From an uncultured Oscillospiraceae bacterium (GTDB lineage: Bacteria > Bacillota > Clostridia > Oscillospirales > Oscillospiraceae), in contig CAKTQR010000043.1 of NCBI GenBank assembly GCA_934597175.1, positions 1 to 14,794 of the forward strand: DNA of 14,794 bases. The letters run 5' to 3'. The notes below the pieces were generated by a model that saw nothing but the letters and a program-made list of their open reading frames with translations, made no database searches and was not told where the DNA came from. How positions within the stretch are numbered: position 1 is the first letter of the stretch; every line of letters starts with the position of its first letter. This document shows positions 12,581 to 14,794 of this stretch, piece by piece. A program made the position numbers and the translations under genes.

Positions 12581-12606
12581 AAAAACAAAAGAAAAAATGG
12601 CATAAT
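12578..12606 (+). promoter_or_regulatory. Sigma-A promoter of the cardiolipin synthase gene
   Basis: TTGAAA (12578-12583) and CATAAT (12601-12606) are separated by exactly 17 bases. The start would be near 12613, about 25 nt before the ATG. Confidence 0.7.
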
Positions 12607-12636
12607 CACAGTGAGAAGGCAAGGAGGTAGCGCAAG

Positions 12637-14160
12637 ATGAACAAGCTGCTGAAAAAGGTGTTTTCAAGGACCGTCGTAACGGCCCTGCTTATCATAATAC
12701 AGGTCGCATGGCTGATAGCGCTGCTGCTGAAGCTGGGCAATACGCTGCCTGCGATACAGACCGTGCTGCGCATCCTGAGCCTTGTCGCAATTTTATTCGT
12801 GATAAAAAGCGACATGAATCCGTCGTATAAGATAGGCTGGATACTGCTCATCGCCGTGCTGCCTATATTGGGCGGGCTTATGTATGTCATTTTCGGCAAC
12901 AAGCGGCCGACAAAGTATATGCGTGACATGCTCAACGCCCAGCTTGAAAAATCGGCGGAATACCTCGGCACGCAGGAGAGCATCACAGGCGAGCTTGACG
13001 GCGGAGCTGCGGGACTTTTTAAATACCTTGAAGGCTCGGCGGGCTATCCGACGGCAAAGGATACGACCGTGCGCTATTACCGTGTAGGCGAGGAAATGTA
13101 CGCAGATCTTATACCGGAGCTTGAAAAAGCCGAGAAATTTATCTTTCTTGAATACTTCATCATCCGCCCGGGCGAAATGTGGGACAATGTGCTTGAGGTC
13201 CTCAAGCGCAAGGCGGCAGCGGGCGTCGATGTGCGCATAATTTATGACGACATGGGCTGCATCGACATTCTGCCGGCAAACTATAACACCACGCTCGAGA
13301 GCTGGGGCATACGCACGATGGCGTTTAACCGCTTTGTGCCCGCCGTCAGCCTGGTCATGAATAACCGTGACCACCGCAAGATAACCGTCATCGACGGCAA
13401 GGTCGGCTTCACCGGCGGCATCAACATCTCCGACGAGTATATAAACGCAAGAGAGCGCTTCGGCCACTGGAAGGACACGGGACTCATGCTCAAAGGTCCG
13501 GGAGTGTTCAACCTGACGCTCATGTTCCTTGAGATGTGGAACGCCTTTAATAAGGACGGCGACGGGTACTCCGACTTTATCCCAGAGTCGTTCGAGGAAA
13601 AAGGCGGCGCTTCCGACGGCTATGTCCTGAGCTTTTCCGACAGCCCACTGGACAACGAGAGCGTCGGCGAGAGCGTGTACACCGACATGCTGTATCAGGC
13701 TAAGGACTACATTTATATAACAACGCCGTACCTTGCCATCGACAGCGAGCTTCAGACCGCCCTTTGCATGGCGGCAAAGCGTGGCGTCGATGTGCGCATG
13801 ATAACCCCCGGCATACCGGACAAAAAACTCGTGTACCGCCTGACACGCTCGTACTATCCCACGCTTTTGAGAGCGGGCGTCAAGATATACGAGTATACGC
13901 CCGGCTTTATCCACGCAAAAAGCTATGTCTGCGACGATGAACTGTGCGTCGTCGGCACGATAAATATGGACTACCGCAGCCTGTACCTGCACTTTGAGTG
14001 CGGGACGCTCATGTACAATAACCCGGCTGTCGTGCAGGTCAAAAAGGACGACCTTGAGACCATGGAAAAATGCCGCAAGGTCGAGCTTACGGACCTGAAA
14101 ACGAACTTCCTCGGCGAGCTGTTTGACAGCGTGCTTCGCTCCATTGCACCGCTGCTTTAA
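12637..14160 (+). CDS. cls: Cardiolipin synthase (phospholipase D family)
   Basis: A membrane enzyme that joins two phosphatidylglycerol molecules to give cardiolipin and glycerol. The 507 residues fit the bacterial ClsA type: two or three N-terminal membrane segments (about 11-35, 43-58 and 68-86, the last ending in GGLMYVIFGNKRP) and two PLD domains. Each has a full HxKxxxxD motif, HRKITVID at 246-253 followed by GKVGFTGG, and HAKSYVCD at 426-433 followed by GTINMDYRSLYLHFE. AAGGAGG lies nine bases before the ATG. It is transcribed alone, divergent from rplU with closely packed promoters, and ends in a terminator. Confidence 0.95.
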   Translation: MNKLLKKVFSRTVVTALLIIIQVAWLIALLLKLGNTLPAIQTVLRILSLVAILFVIKSDMNPSYKIGWILLIAVLPILGGLMYVIFGNKRPTKYMRDMLNAQLEKSAEYLGTQESITGELDGGAAGLFKYLEGSAGYPTAKDTTVRYYRVGEEMYADLIPELEKAEKFIFLEYFIIRPGEMWDNVLEVLKRKAAAGVDVRIIYDDMGCIDILPANYNTTLESWGIRTMAFNRFVPAVSLVMNNRDHRKITVIDGKVGFTGGINISDEYINARERFGHWKDTGLMLKGPGVFNLTLMFLEMWNAFNKDGDGYSDFIPESFEEKGGASDGYVLSFSDSPLDNESVGESVYTDMLYQAKDYIYITTPYLAIDSELQTALCMAAKRGVDVRMITPGIPDKKLVYRLTRSYYPTLLRAGVKIYEYTPGFIHAKSYVCDDELCVVGTINMDYRSLYLHFECGTLMYNNPAVVQVKKDDLETMEKCRKVELTDLKTNFLGELFDSVLRSIAPLL

Positions 14161-14167
14161 TACTGAA

Positions 14168-14196
14168 AATGCCGCCCGTTTATCACGGGCGGCATT
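14168..14196. terminator. Bidirectional terminator between cls and ackA
   Basis: A perfect 12-bp GC-rich stem (14168-14179 with 14185-14196) has a five-base loop, eight bases after the cls stop and 19 bases from the end of the convergent acetate kinase gene. On the minus strand it is followed by TTTTC; on the plus strand the T run is poor. Confidence 0.85.
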
Positions 14197-14215
14197 GCCA
14201 TATTTAGATAGTGTA

Positions 14216-14794
14216 TCAGCCGACGATATCCTTGGTATCACGGGCGATAACGAGCTCCTCGTTGGTGGGGATGACGAAAACCTTGACCTTGGAGTCGGGG
14301 GTGGAGATCATGATATCCTCGCCGCGCTTGGAGTTGGCCTCGTCGTCGATGGTAACGCCGAGGTAGCCGAAGTACTCTGCGATGGCCTTGCGGGAGGACT
14401 TCGAATTTTCGCCGACACCTGCGGTGAACACGATAGCGTCAACGCCGTTCATGGCTGCGACATAGGAGCCTGCGACCTTTGCGACCCAGTAGTGGAACAT
14501 GTCCAGAGCCAGCTGAGCACGGTCGTTGCCGGCTGCTGCCGCCTCGTCGAGGTCACGGAAGTCGGAGGAAACGCCGGAAACGCCGAGAACGCCGGACTTC
14601 TTGTTGAGAATGTTGAGCATCTCGTCGATGCTGATGCCGTACTTATTCATGATGAACTGGATGACGCCTGCGTCCAGATCGCCGCAGCGAGTGCCCATCG
14701 GCAGACCTACCAGCGGGGTGAAGCCCATGGAGGTGTCGACGCACTTGCCGCCGTCGATAGCGGCGATGGAGCTGCCGTTGCCCATGTGGCAGGA
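14216..14794 (-). CDS. ackA: Acetate kinase, C-terminal part (cut by the window edge)
   Basis: The last 192 codons plus stop of acetate kinase, which interconverts acetyl phosphate plus ADP and acetate plus ATP in fermentation. The frame is open to the window edge, where it begins SCHMGNGSS, the adenosine-binding HxGNG motif. It continues with DTSMGFTPLVGLPMGTRCGD, GVSGVSSDFRDL, and FTAGVGENS near the C-terminus, all hallmarks of the family. About 200 N-terminal residues lie outside the window. pta is often upstream of ackA, but that cannot be seen here. Confidence 0.97.
   Translation of the reverse strand, partial: SCHMGNGSSIAAIDGGKCVDTSMGFTPLVGLPMGTRCGDLDAGVIQFIMNKYGISIDEMLNILNKKSGVLGVSGVSSDFRDLDEAAAAGNDRAQLALDMFHYWVAKVAGSYVAAMNGVDAIVFTAGVGENSKSSRKAIAEYFGYLGVTIDDEANSKRGEDIMISTPDSKVKVFVIPTNEELVIARDTKDIVG

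Noticed and set aside
12793..14241. 482-codon open frame on the minus strand opposite cardiolipin synthase
   Set aside because: cls has both HKD motifs, a ribosome site, promoter and terminator on the plus strand; the antisense frame runs through the cls/ackA terminator and has no family likeness.

Overview
The window looks like a chromosomal segment of a spore-forming anaerobic Firmicute, most likely in the Oscillospirales/Ruminococcaceae. The signs are an alpha/beta-type small acid-soluble spore protein with a forespore-type promoter, acetate kinase, a probable acyl-CoA dehydratase activase end, an L21 leader ahead of rplU, strong AGGAGG ribosome binding sites and intermediate GC. The family-level assignment is inference. 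No rRNA, tRNA, transposase, integrase or CRISPR array was seen.

Layout. Bases 1-76 are the end of a plus-strand gene with a perfect-stem terminator. Bases 279-5430 are a minus-strand operon of two YhgE/Pip membrane proteins around a small two-helix membrane protein, with a clear sigma-A promoter at 5538-5566. Bases 5763-6048 hold a spore-protein gene with a sigma-G-like promoter. Bases 6168-7783 hold two divergent LytTR response regulators. One (minus) is canonical. The other (plus, TTG start) has lost the phospho-acceptor aspartate and the conserved lysine.

Bases 7784-9441 are the most unusual part. A promoter carries two direct repeats where LytTR regulators usually bind. It leads into about 200 nt of highly structured non-coding sequence ending in a terminator. 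Next is a 16-bp hairpin that buries the ribosome binding site of a 31-codon ORF. That ORF overlaps a Mor-type DNA-binding protein gene, which is followed 3 nt later by a membrane-anchored protein with three 26-residue Cys/His repeats and a C-terminal Ltp-like domain. An EcsC-like gene with its own promoter follows (9499-10434).

Bases 10485-12565 are the conserved rplU-rpmA-obgE cluster on the minus strand, with an L21 leader. L27 has no N-terminal extension and no prp gene lies between rplU and rpmA. rplU shares a compact divergent promoter region with a cardiolipin synthase gene (12637-14160). The window ends inside acetate kinase (minus strand).

The housekeeping half (ribosome, GTPase, lipid and acetate genes) is ordinary. 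The candidate for something undescribed is the degenerate LytTR regulator, structured RNA, small ORF, Mor and Cys-repeat/Ltp cassette.
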